64,000 nt of DNA, from the NCBI RefSeq assembly GCF_033568475.1, contig NC_133123.1, positions 63,123,522 to 63,187,521 of the forward strand, written 5' to 3'. Below are positions 22,531 through 33,475 of this stretch, one piece after another. Made by a program: the position numbers and the translations under genes. Below the pieces are notes generated by a model. The model made no database searches, was not told the DNA's origin, and worked only from the letters and a program-made list of their open reading frames with translations. The DNA comes from Henckelia pumila (lineage: Eukaryota > Streptophyta > Magnoliopsida > Lamiales > Gesneriaceae). Position 1 is the first letter of the stretch. Each line of letters starts with the position of its first letter.

Positions 22531-24170
22531 TGTAGTGACCCGTATCCGGAATTAAAGATTAATGAGTAATTAATTATGTAATCATGTTTAGATTAAGTAA
22601 AAAATGGTTAAGGAAATTCCAAATGGATTAACGGAGTCCGGAAATGGATTCAGAACACTCAAAAATGGTTGGGAAGATTCCGAGTTTTAGACAGGATCGG
22701 AGGCTCCGATCTTGAGTTCGGGTGATCCGAAGTGTCCAAGTTCGGAGGGCCTGAGGTTGTTCGGGAGGGTGAAGTTCGGACGATCTGAAGAGGGATTGGA
22801 CGGCCCGATCTCCATCAGATAAGATAAGATAAGGAAATTGTGTGATTGACCAAAACTATAGTTCGGACGATCCGAAGTGATGGATCGGATGGTCCGAACA
22901 GTGACTCGGCCAAGTGTCCAAAGGAGTGACATCATGAATGATGTAATATCGGGATCGGACGATCCAAAGTCCCGATCGGATGGTCTGAAGTGCTATCAGT
23001 TGACACTTGTCATGCATGCAGAGTTCGGACGGTCCGAAGATAGGTTCGGACGGTCCAAACGTGTTCTATAAATATGAGGTCCGAGCTCTTCATTCGTGCA
23101 AATTCCGAATTCCTCTCCTTCGCCCACGTGGCTCTATTTTAGGGCTTTGGGTACTCTTATTTTAGAGTTGGAGTAGGAAATATATTTTAGTATAGTCAGA
23201 CAGTGTCTGACATAGTAGCAGAGCAGTGCTCGTGTAGCGAAGCCGTGCTCGAGGCTGTGGAGCTGCAGCAGGGGTGTGCCCCTAATTGCGGAATAATTGT
23301 CATCAGCGGGCTGACGACGGACGCAGGTATAGCTATGGTCTCCTTAAATTATTTAGGAGTATACAATAGCTTAGTTAAGGATTTTAGATCTTAATGAATG
23401 ATGCATGAGTATTTGCATTGTAGAGTTGATGATAGGCTTGGAACCTAGAGTGAGACTGCTAGGACTGCCTGTAGTAAGGTACGTAAGTACTGACTGAGAT
23501 GGCCAGCATGATATATATTGTATGTGTTGCATGAGTATGTGCTATATGTTTTACCATGTCTTATGGCTTTAGAACATGCATGTTTTTACGGTAGACTGCA
23601 TCTGGTATGATGTGAATCATGACAGTTTCCATCAGTGAAGCGTTACTTCCTGTGGACTCGTGTTGGGGGACGCTCAACCCCTGGTTTTTCTATCACTAGG
23701 AGCGACCACAACGGTGGAGCAGATGCTATAGTTATAGGTGAATATAGGAGCGGCACCACGGACTTGCTATCCGATATTGCCCTGTATATTCATGGCGCCT
23801 CTGAGTACTGTTTTACCCTCGTTTTAAATACACTTATGTGAATCATATATTTTATATATCATTGCTTCTGTATTGATCTTAGAGCTCACGTCCAGTATTT
23901 TTTTGTATGTCTGGACACCCCATTCGACGGGGCAGGTGTAGGTGTAGGATTGAGCACCCAGAACTGGAGAGGCCAGCGACCTTGAAGACAGCAGGATTAG
24001 CTGTAGGTTTGATTTAAGATTATTCGATTGGGTTGTATAATTGAATTTGTTTAACCGATTGTATTCTACCGGTCTGCTTTTATTTAAGTCTTCCGCAGCG
24101 ATTTATTTAATGCATGCTTAATTATGCTCTAAACTCTGATTAGGTAGTGGATCCGGGTTGGGTCTCTACA
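22531..24170 (+). repeat. 3' LTR of LARD-like element
   Basis: 1640 bp, collinear with the 5' LTR and with scattered substitutions. It carries one more TTCGGACGGTCCGAA-type unit just upstream of the TATA box (about 23023-23060) than the 5' LTR. Array copy number has therefore changed within one element. It ends at CTCTACA before the CCCAC duplication. Confidence 0.88.
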
Positions 24171-24390
24171 CCCACTCCACTCGTGGCCTCCATCAAAAGC
24201 CTGACCATTTTGACAACGTGTAAGCCCACGCCACTCGTGGCCTCCATAAAAAGTCCGACCCGTTCGGCAACGTGTAAGCCCACGACAGTCGTGGCCTCTA
24301 TCAAAATCCTGACCCATTCGGCAACGTGTTAGCCCACGCCAGTCGTGTCCTCCATCAAAAGCCCAACCAGTTCGGCACATACCATGCAAT
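24171..24390 (+). repeat. 54-bp tandem repeats in Tat 3' region, second block
   Basis: This continues the array interrupted at 15331. Monomer starts at 24186, 24240, 24294 and 24348 keep the 54-bp period. Long ORFs on both strands here only translate the repeat. Confidence 0.85.
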
Positions 24391-24414
24391 TTGTGGTCAA
24401 GTAATAATTTTTTT

Positions 24415-24627
24415 CCAGCCCGGGAATATGGTTTATACTTGTTAAAATTTCATAATCTTATTCCAGCTCGGGAATCTAGTTTATACTTGTTAAAATTTCA
24501 TAATCTTATTCCAGCTCGGGAATATGGTTTATACTTGTTAAAATTTCATAATCTTATTCTAGCTCCAGAATATGGTTTATACTTGTTAAAATTTCATAAT
24601 CTTATTGCAGCTCGGGAATATGGTTTA
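24415..24627 (+). repeat. 48-bp tandem repeat, 4.4 copies
   Basis: Units start CCAGCYCGGGAAT, with exact 48-bp spacing at 24415, 24463, 24511, 24559 and 24607 (the last partial). Because 48 is a multiple of three it creates an open frame repeating REYGLYLLKFHNLIPA, which should not be taken as a gene. It belongs to the 3' region of the Tat element. From 24628 to about 25036 is AT-rich sequence in which only a 23-bp duplication (about 24812-24858) is notable. The Tat 3' LTR boundary was not found. Confidence 0.85.
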
Positions 24628-25035
24628 AAAGATGATAGGGTAGAGATCAGATTGTTGAGAATATATCTCAACCAATTGTGATAATATATATGAAAGGATA
24701 TGTATTTTTTTTTCAAAAAAGTTTGAAAAGGAAATAGTAATATATCTATATATATGTGGTGATAGGCGAAGTAACGTGTGAGAGCATCGTACTTCACAGT
24801 GCATTTATAATACTAATATATTAAGAAAATTTGCTAATATATTAAGAAAAGTTGGTGACGCCCATACGTCAGTATTCGGTTGATCTGGAGAATAGGCTTG
24901 GAAGGATTGCAATATCAACATTCAAGTTTGAATAGACTTGAAAGAATTCACGATTGGCATAGTGTTGCCAATCTTCTGCAGAACTTTGTGTACAAAAAGA
25001 TGAACAAAAATATTAACTGACCAAATACTCCTCAT

Positions 25036-25608
25036 CTAAGATGTTGGCAGGAATGTCAGCAGCATCTGGCGCAACATCTTCTTCAGAGGCAGATTTCTCA
25101 AATTCTTCATCACAAACAAAGTCTTCACTTGATTCAGAAGATGAACTATTTGAACCACTGTGATGGTTATTAGCAAATTCTTGAAGCGTCTCCTCATCAG
25201 GTTTGTCTTCAGAGGTAGAGGATTAGCAGAGGACTTTTGTGCTTTTGGTTGCTTCAAGTTAGTCAAAAACTTTGCTATTGATGCTTCTTCATCATCAGAG
25301 AATGCAAGGGATGGATCAATAGCAATAACAATGACCATCAAATATCTCAATAAAAAATCATCCTCTAAGATGTTGTTAGGGATGTTGTCAACATCTGGCT
25401 CAACATCTTCTTTGTAGTCCATCTCTGTTTGAATATCACGTGAATCAAAATTCTTGCCTGACATGAAATTTTGAACAGTTAGAATAAGAAGAGAAGAATT
25501 AGGGCAAGAATATGATGACCGAGAACATTTGCAGAACCGATAATGTGGTGAAGGTGAGGGGAAAATAAAATCCTCTACAATATATTCTAATGAAGAGATC
25601 AAATCCAA
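25036..25608 (-). pseudogene. Uncharacterised ORF downstream of Copia pol
   Basis: I do not recognise this protein. A plausible start is the internal MSGKNFDSRDIQTEMD (near 25462). It is acidic and Ser/Asn-rich. It contains two copies of a peptide repeat, EDVEPDVDNIPNNILEDD (about 25410-25352) and, in a shifted frame, EDVAPDAADIPANILDEE (about 25080-25028). Both are encoded by the element's palindromic motif. A frameshift near 25190 moves the second half, which in the alternate frame is rich in Ser and Glu (SGSNSSSSESSEDFV). Its place after pol recalls the extra ORF of SIRE elements, but no envelope features are seen. Confidence 0.45.
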
Positions 25609-26319
25609 ACATTAAATCCACTATCCTTCACCTCCCAATTACTCGGCCGCAGTTAATATTCCTAACGGTAACCAAATCCAAAAAAAATTGAAATAACAAT
25701 GGAAACAAATTTTCAAATTATAGCAATAAATCAAGCCAATTAATTTTTACAAAATTTCCATAGATAAACTCCACATCGAATTTAACTTCACTAAAACACT
25801 TTCAATCACTAAACAATTCAAAATATTAGTGGATTGAGCAAATCACTAAATTTCGCTTATTTTGGAACTTCAAACTTTTCAGCAAGATATATTCACCCTA
25901 AAATAAATATGCATGTCCTAATTATGCCTAAAAATAGAGTGTAAAAATTAATTAAAATACTAAAACATACAAAAGAATGTTGACAAGTGAAGTGTTATCG
26001 ACAATGTTGGCAACATATTGCAGCAACACTCAAGTTTTCCAGAATTTTTTTATGAACAGACAACCATAGAGAGTTATTGCTATAGAAGTGGTAGTCTGCA
26101 CACTAAATGAACGGTCTTCAAAGAACTCCTTTAGGTAGCTTTTTTTATTTTCTTCTGATTTTCATAAAATCTTGATGATCAATAGATTTTCATTGATGAA
26201 TTCATCAAGTTGAACTTTTGAATTTGCGAAATCACCGTTCACATGGGACAAGATCATGGAATACACAAACATCCCTCAATTAATTGGTGATTTAGTCAGA
26301 GCTCTTATTAAAATTAACA

Positions 26320-29212
26320 TGAAACGACCCTAACCCTCTAAAATATAAATAATAAATAAAGAATTTGCGAAATTCTTAAAAAATTTTCCATGACTTGCTT
26401 TAAAATATTGTAAGCCTAACTGACACAATCAGCAATTCAAATTAAAATAAAATAAACACAAGATAAAAAAATCCAAATACGATAGCCATAAAATCCAGAA
26501 AAGGGAAGCTAATCCCACACAGTTGCGGAAAAATAAACTGTTAAGTTTACCTGCCAAATATTCTAAAGCAGGGAAAACACATCCTGCGAATGACTGATAG
26601 TGTATGGAATACTAAAACTCATAAATAAAAACATCAGAGTTTGCGGAACAACTAAAAGCACGTCGGTCAAGGGCCTGCACCACTGGTGACCTCGCCCTGG
26701 GGATCCTGCCCCTCGATCTCAGTGAAAAACTCCTCACCTGAAAGCAATAAGTGTAGTGAACCTAAAAGACTCAGCAAGAATATGGGGGGGGGGGGGATAA
26801 TGAGTACTAAATATATACAATCACAGGCAGATTAAAAATAACTTGTAATAAAATAAATTTGGTGCCCTTAATTAAAAATAAATGATTTCTAAATGAAAAG
26901 ATTGAACATAAATGAAACATATGCATGGCTAAGTCGAACATAAGCAATATAACTGAGTAAACTGTACGGAAACATAGACATAAATATTTGAACTTAGATC
27001 CTTGAATTGTGATTCTGTGAATTCGATAATGATCATGGCTGCAGTGCACTATGCCGCAAGGAGGTCAAGTAATACCCAACCCATCTTGCCCATACTTGGT
27101 AAGGGAGGCCAAGATTTCTCTCAACCCTACACATACACGTAAATATTTGGTAAGGTAGGCCAAAACTTCTCTCAGCCCCACACATACACGTCAGGTGGTA
27201 AGGTAGGCCAGAACGTCTCCCAACCCCACACATACACGTAAATTTCTATAGTCACAATCATCTCATTTCGTTCGTAAAAAAAAGTAATTTTTCCTTTCAT
27301 TCTTGAATATGGGACTTAGAATGCATATGTAAATATGACGTACATGTAAATATTAATCGATAATCATGCATATGACTCACACATGGATGATCGGGATGGT
27401 GATTTAGGAGCCACACCTAAGGATGGAAATTTAAACCCAAGTGTAGCGCTTAAGACAATTCTAGCGGGTTGCCCATAAAATTAGTAACTTAGAACTAAGT
27501 AGGGAGATCATCTTCGGGATTTATTTCCTAAGTGTTCATTTTTCAAAAGAACGATTTCCGGGCAGCAGCCCCTTAGCCTCAAAAACATTTCTGCGTCTTA
27601 TCAACTAAAAATCTAAAACTAGACCCAAACTTAACCGAATTGATTCCCGCTTGAACCAACATATTCCCAACATCCTAGGCTAATCCCAGACCCGAGACCT
27701 TGGCCAAAACCTGAGTTTAACCCCTGCTTAAAAATCAATTTCTGGATAGCCCCAAAGTTCCCAAATATTCTGCTCATGACCTCAAGTTCCAACCCAACCA
27801 ATCCTAGCTATATTTCTTTCAATATTCCAAGCCTCTAATCCTAGGACCAAGGCCAACATTCAACCTCATTTCCAGCCCTTACAACTCACCTTGATCCACC
27901 TTAAGCCCAGCTCGAAAGCAGCCCTTTCAAAGCCTATCATACCCGCGTCCATATCCTAAAAAATTCAAGTGCATCACAACTCCATCCCATAAGCTATCTT
28001 AAAGACATCCTAGTTGCTACCATGTGAACTACATATCATCCATGGTAGCTCTAAATCACCATCCAAATCTCCACAACAAAGACCAAGTGCTCGAATTCGA
28101 AAACATGTACATAATCTGGAAAATTTGAATCGAACCACAAGCAACAAAATCCGAGAATTCGATCACATATCATGAGGTCTAAAGTCTGGAAATGGTTTGA
28201 ACACAATGTTACAAATAAAATCAAAAAACTTTGAACACCACAAACCAAAGGGAAAGCTGGGAAAGATCGAACCAAGCCCTGTGAAAAATATGAACCAAGA
28301 ATTCGAACACATGTGTGAAGAAAAGCCGCAAAATAATCGAACTACATGCTTATGAACAACTACCAATCAAGTGCAACACATAAATTTGAAAATCACAGCA
28401 ACAATCCGAGCCAAGAAAATATGCACGATTTTCTGGAAAAGTAAAAAAAATATCGTAGAGCAGACATTCTCGAATCAGGGAAAAAAAACAAGAATGAATT
28501 TCGAAACTTCATGAAAAATGCAACACACAAACTAATATAATCCACATAGTAAAGAATGAAGGCAATATCCTTGCCTAGCTACAAAATGCAAAGGGACAGA
28601 GGGGAGCTTAAAGAGCTAGGGCGTGAGCTGCTAGAAGCTAATATGAGCTAAAACCGAGCTCCAAGAGGGGTGAACCAGCTCGTCCAGCTAGCTATGAGCG
28701 ATCCATCGGAGAAGAATTGAAGATGGAGATGCTAAGAGAAGATGGAGAGTGAAGCCGATGCCTCCATGGGAAAAACAGGGGAAAAATCGTGAAGTTCTTG
28801 TGTGTGTGAGTGTGTGCGTGAACTTCTGGTGAAAATGAAGTGTAAAGCGTAGGAGGCTAGGGTATAACTTTTGGGTCCGAGTGCATAAGTGTAGGTATAA
28901 CTCTAGAAAAATGAGAGTGTTAAGAACTTCATGAAAAAGTGCTACCCTATAATAACAATTAAGACACAAATTAAGTCGCACTAAACAAAACAAGCTTAAA
29001 AAAAATCCTAACTTAAAATATTAAATTTTATTTTACTAGCCCGGGAATTAAAATGCTATTTTTTAGCAAAAGTTAAAAAAATAATAAATTCTAATGCGTG
29101 ATAAAAATATATTATTTATCCAATTAACACAGAAAATTAAAATAATTAAAATCATAAATATTAAAGACTGATTTAGGCATGAAACTTAAATTAAGAAATT
29201 CTAGGCGTCACA
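26320..29212 (-). mobile_element. Solo LTR of a Ty3/Gypsy-type element, minus orientation
   Basis: Read on the minus strand it starts TGTGACGCCTAGAATTTC at 29212 and ends GGGTCGTTTCA at 26320. It is flanked by TAACA (26315-26319 and 29213-29217). There is no internal domain, primer site or second copy, so it is a solo LTR left by recombination. At 2893 bp it is long. It contains a 48-51-bp tandem repeat (27098-27243) and a run of 13 G (26784-26796). The LTR start resembles chromovirus families, which is inferred. Confidence 0.8.
27098..27243 (-). repeat. 48-51-bp tandem repeat inside the solo LTR, three copies
   Basis: Units begin GGTAAGGKAGGCC at 27098, 27149 and 27197 and each ends with CCCACACATACACG or a one-base variant. 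ORFs here reflect the repeat. Confidence 0.8.
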
Positions 29213-29429
29213 TAACAACTATTGGGTTGTAAAAACAATTTTGCATATAAACCTGAGTGTAAGATGTTTGATGGTTACATAATATCAAACACTTCACAAA
29301 ACAGAATGAATGCAAGAATGCAACACGCCTAAGGATCCTAAAGATGCACATGCATGTTAGGTGTTGTTCTCAGGTGCTGGCAACACTCAAGACAATATCT
29401 ATGTCTGTTTATAATGCACACATGCTGAG

Positions 29430-30640
29430 AGACTTCCTTAAATTGAAAAATCTCTCGAAATCCAATGCTTTAGTGAATATATCTGCTAATTGATTATTGG
29501 TTCCAATAAAATCCATACAGATCATGTCTTTCTCGACCAAATATCTAATGAAGTGATATCGAATGTCTATGTGTTTGGTTAGAGTGTTGTACCGGATTTT
29601 TGTTTATATCAATAGCTCTTGAATTATCACAGTACACAAACATACAACTAAACATGGTATCTGGCCTATTAGCTCAAGAACAAAACAAGAGACTTCCAAT
29701 CATGCTTTTGTAGAGGGTGTTGTCAACACCTTCGGCAACATCTTCCCTTCACAGTTTCTCACTAGACCCCATAGGTGTACGTATGTGTTTACGATTTTCA
29801 TTTAAATACTTTTTCACAAGATTTCTAACATACTTGATTTGACACAAAAAGATGTCATCATGCATTTGTTTCATTTGCAATCCCAATAAATAACTCAACT
29901 TACCAACCATACTCATCTCAAAAGTAGAAGACATGCACTTCACAAATTCATCAACAAGTTTTTCACATGAAGCACAAAAGATTATGTCATCTACATAAAC
30001 TTGGCAAATAAGAATATTACCTTGAGACTTTTGCACAAACAAAGTCTTATCAACCTCACCTCTTTTGAATCTAAGATCGAGAAAGTACTCTGTTAATCTT
30101 TCATACCAAGCACGAGGTGCTTGATTCAATCCATACAAAGCTTTTTTCAACTTATAGACATGATATAGGTGTTGTGGATTCTCAAACCCCTTGGGTTGTC
30201 TCACATACACCTCTTCATTCAAAATATCATTAAAAATTTACTCTTTACATTCATTAGAAAAAAGTTTCATTCTCATATGACATGAAATAGCAAGAAAAAG
30301 TCGGACAAACTCAATGCGGGCTTACAGGAGCAAAGGTTTCACCAAAATCGACCCCTCAACCTGTGTATACCCTTGAGTTACCAACCTTGCTTTGTTTCTC
30401 ACAATGTTTCCCGATTCATCATTCTTATTTTTGAAAATTCATTTTGTTCCTATTACATAACCATGATAAGGACAAGGTACTAAGTACAAAACATCGTTTC
30501 TAACACACTGTTCTAGCTCTTCATGCATATCATTGACCCAAAATTCATCTTTCAAAGCTTCTACTACATTTTTGGGTTCAATGTTTGAGACAAAGCACTA
30601 AAATCTTACCTGTGAGAACGTGGAGCTCATGCAAATTAGT
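29430..30640 (-). pseudogene. Copia reverse transcriptase and RNase H remnant
   Basis: The N-terminal part of RT is recognisable from about 30610 (FWVNDMHEELEQ, then NKARLVTQGYTQVEG) with frame breaks. The main ORF (30222-29749) has [34 protein letters not shown] and the catalytic VYVDDIIF. After a stop come VDNTLYKSMIGSLL and a jump into RNase [51 protein letters not shown]. The N-terminal half of RNase H is deleted near 29640-29700. The sequence just before VDNTLYKSM encodes EDVAEG from a copy of the element's palindromic motif. Confidence 0.8.
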
Positions 30641-30803
30641 CCAACCATCTTCCGATAATCCACCTTTTCTTTCCTTCGGGTTTGCATATCTCCATGCACA
30701 TCTCCAATGACCTGTGAGGTTGTATGGTTCTTCTGAATTTTACTAGGTACATTCTACCAACTTCATTTACTTCATTGTCCTCATCCTCATTATCATCAGT
30801 GGA

Positions 30804-31838
30804 CTATTCAACTTTTGTTTTTAGAGATTCTGTAGGAGGTGTTGTCACAGGTGTTGTAACACCTTGGACAACATCTAAATTTTCAGAATTTTCAAGCAGG
30901 TCATAAACTTCATCCTCAGTAGTTTTCTTCTTTAGATCTGCAAAATCATCAAAAACAACATTAATAGACTCAAAAATTGTTCGAGTTCTAAAGGTAAACA
31001 TCAAGTAAGCTTGAATATCCAAAGAATAACCTAAGAACAAACACTTGTCACTTTTAGCATCAAACTTTGCAAAATGATCAATATCATTCAAAACGTAACA
31101 TACACAGCCAAAAACATGAAAGTACTTAAGGTTCGGCATCTTTCCCATGAGAATTTAATAAGAAGTCATAGTAGAACCATTCCTCAAGTATACTCAATTT
31201 GAAGTGTGGCATGTTGTGTTTAAGGTTTCTGCCGAAAAAAATGTTTTGAAAGTGTTTTAGAATCCAACATCACCCTAGCCATTTCTTGCAAAGTTCTATT
31301 ATCCCTTTCAATAATTTCATTCTGTTGCGGAGTTTTAGGAGAAGCAAATTCATGATAAATACCTTTCTTACCACATAAGTTCTCAAAAGAAGAGTTTCAA
31401 ACTCCTTACCATAATCAGTGCGAATTCTGGTCACCTTCAAGTTGTGAAAATTCACAATCCTTATGAGCAAATTCATAAAAGCATCAAATATATCTGATTT
31501 TTCTCTCACAAATATTACCCAAGTATATTGAAAAATCATCTACATAAACAAAAGAATATTTCTTACCTCCACATCTTTCCACATCCATTGGACCCATCGA
31601 GTCCATATGTACAAGCTGAAGACAAAGTGTTGTCTCAGATATTGGCAACATCTGGTGTGACACCCTGGTCTGCTTTTTTTTGGCATGCCTCACAAACAAA
31701 TGGAATTCCATATTTTAAATTAGGCATACCTCTAACAACATCAAGCTTACTTAAGTTCTTCAAAGTCTTGAAGTTTGCATGTCCCAACTTTTGACGCCAA
31801 AGGTTAAATACATCCACATTTGTATGCCTACAAGCCAT
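30804..31838 (-). pseudogene. Copia GAG-pre-integrase and integrase remnant
   Basis: It begins LWRQKLGHANFKTLKNLSKL with the HH part of the finger, then FVCEACQKKADQG with the CC part. The core has LVHMDSMGPMDVE, YSFVYVDDFS and, in another frame, IRTDYGKEFE. The C-terminal segment (31148-30804) has LKYFHVFGCVCYVLND, DAKSDKCLFLGYS and a degenerate linker ending DVVQGVTTPVTTPP. Several frameshifts and stops break it. Two palindromic motif copies lie in inter-domain linkers (31672-31626 and 30876-30835). Confidence 0.8.
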
Positions 31839-31916
31839 CTCTTCTCAAATTTGGTAGCGATTATCAGATGACCTCATACCTGTCATCACACACATGTTAG
31901 AATTATCAAAAACTTT

Positions 31917-32336
31917 TCATGATTTCTTATCAAACTGCACAAGCAAATTATCACCACAAAGTTGGCTAATGCTTATTAAATTTGCAGTTATTCTTTCAAC
32001 ATGTAGCACATTGGGAAGTTTAAGCAAACCAGCAACATCCAGTGTGCCTTTTCCTACGATATTTTCCTTTGAACCTCCTTCATAAGTCACTTTCCCACTT
32101 TTCAGTTCAACATAATCTATGAGAAATTGTATTGAACTTGTCATATGACGTGAACTTTCACTATCAAAGTACCAAACACCTGAAACATTAGTTTTTAAAG
32201 CAGTATAAATCATATAACAGTGAATATCAGCTTTTGGTATCCAAACCTTTCTTACTGTAGATATGTTCTTAGGGATGTTGTGTGAGATATTGGGCAACAC
32301 CTTAGATGCAGACCTCTGTCTGTAGTCTTCCTGCAA
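31917..32336 (-). pseudogene. Copia protease region
   Basis: VWYFDSESSRHMTSS corresponds to the family block with DSG(C/A)SRHMTG, but the active-site Gly after DS is replaced by Glu. TLDVAGLLKLPNVLHV and ANLISISQLC follow, as in other Copia proteases leading to GAG-pre-integrase. The N-terminal part includes SKVLPNISHNIPKNIS, encoded by the palindromic motif at 32315-32273. The VWIPKADIHCYMIYTALK stretch is SIRE-like. Confidence 0.8.
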
Positions 32337-32379
32337 CTTAAAACAGTATGGTTTGATATGACCAGGTCTATGACAGTAG

Positions 32380-33410
32380 TTAGAAAAACTTACGTTTTCT
32401 TACAGATTTTTTCGGAACAGTAGGTTGTGGCATTCGTTTTGGTAGTTCGGTTGGTGTGATCTTTTTGGGTGAGCTTCCTGTACAGCAAATTTCTTTGACA
32501 AACACAGGAGCTTTTGACGATTCACCAACTTCAAATTTGTTGTTCTCAAAACCTAAACCTGCCTTACCATCTCTTCCCATCATGAGCAAAGAATCAAACT
32601 TGGTTGTGCTTGAGTTGAATTTGGCCAGTGTGGCCTTAGCTTTCCCAAGATCTTCCTTCACCTAACACAGTTCCAAATCCTTTTGACTCAGCATCACTTC
32701 AAGTCTCGACACAACAACCTTCAAGTCAGTATTTTCCATTGAAAGAATAGTGTTCATTTTGTTTCTTTCAACCCAGTCAGCATATAGCTCTTCATATTGC
32801 ATTCGCACATCTTCCAGAGACATTATTTCATCACCTACATCAGAATTACTCACATTATCAGAAATAGAAGAATTTAAACATGCTGATCTTTGGGAGATGT
32901 TGTGGCCAGGTGTGGCAACACCTTCGACAACACCTAAAGGATTGACTTGAACTACTTCTTTCTTTCCATCAATGCTGTCAGGGCTATGTGACTTTCTTCT
33001 CCAGTCTGTTCTTCATCTTCTTCAGATTTCCCATCATTCAAAGATGTGTTCATCACTTTTCAAAGCCTATTTGCACATTCATAGACATAATGACCATAGC
33101 CTTGAAATTCATGACATTGCACCATGTCAATCTTCTTTGCAGTAGGCTTTTTATTTCCTTCCAGCATAATTCAAGGATTTTGGGATTCAGGAAACTTCCT
33201 TGATGATTGATCAGGCCCGCCAATTTTCAGAGGTTTATTAGCAGCCAGAAAAAGTGGAGCTTTGAGTTTCTGATCGATCTTCTTTGCCTCCCTCATCTTC
33301 TTCAGATAATCATCAAACTTCTTTGTGATGAGTGAGATGGAGTCATCTCCCAAATCCGATTCAAAGACTTCTTGAGGTTTGAAGAATGATTTTGCTGTTG
33401 TTGAATCCAT
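32380..33410 (-). pseudogene. gag: Copia gag, shortened and frame-broken
   Basis: It starts MDSTTAKSFFKPQEVFES at about 33410, just past the primer site, and goes directly into a C-terminal gag region (SLITKKFDDYLKKMREAKK). The usual N-terminal RNA-binding gag domain is absent, so an internal deletion is likely. The zinc knuckle reads CHEFQGYGHYVYEC, with Phe in place of the second Cys. A coiled-coil-like segment follows: MQYEELYADWVERNK, then VSRLEVMLSQKDLEL. A stop splits it from the VKEDLGKAKATLAKFNSSTT part. A linker copy of the palindromic motif encodes VVEGVATPGHNIS (about 32938-32893). Confidence 0.75.
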
Positions 33411-33460
33411 AATATTCCTGAAAAAATAATCCAGAATCAACTCTTAGTGTATCAAGAGTA

Positions 33461-33473
33461 GGCTCTGATACCA
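33461..33473 (-). other. Primer-binding site of the Copia element
   Basis: On the minus strand this reads TGGTATCAGAGCC, the initiator tRNA-Met complement. It lies two bases after an LTR ending TTACA at 33476. Confidence 0.85.
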
Positions 33474-33475
33474 CT

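Larger units (their letters stand above)
15332..24170 (+). mobile_element. Coding-deficient LTR retrotransposon (LARD-like)
   Basis: A complete element by structure: 5' LTR 15332-16949, initiator-tRNA-Met primer site at 16955, purine tract at 22518 and 3' LTR 22531-24170. It is flanked by CCCAC (15327-15331 and 24171-24175). LTRs start TGTAGTGACCCGTA and end GGTCTCTACA. The internal region holds no recognisable gag or pol, so the element must have depended on a partner. The primer site, the LTR start and the TTAGGACGAAATC stretch before the purine tract resemble chromovirus (Tekay/Del-like) elements. That affiliation is inferred. Confidence 0.85.

Noticed and set aside
24415..24627. Regular direct repeats suggesting a CRISPR-like array
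   Set aside because: Units are contiguous with no unique spacers, in a plant retrotransposon 3' region.
24391..24681. 96-codon ORF with repeated LLKFHNLIPAREYG
   Set aside because: It is a translation of the 48-bp tandem repeat, which keeps the frame open because 48 is divisible by three. No start context or domain.
26320..26345. CCCTAACCCTC-like sequence, telomere repeat candidate
   Set aside because: Only two imperfect units, and it is the end of a solo LTR with a clear target duplication.
26784..26796. Run of 13 G, possible regulatory G-tract
   Set aside because: A single homopolymer in a solo LTR. Length is prone to sequencing error and no further G-runs are nearby.
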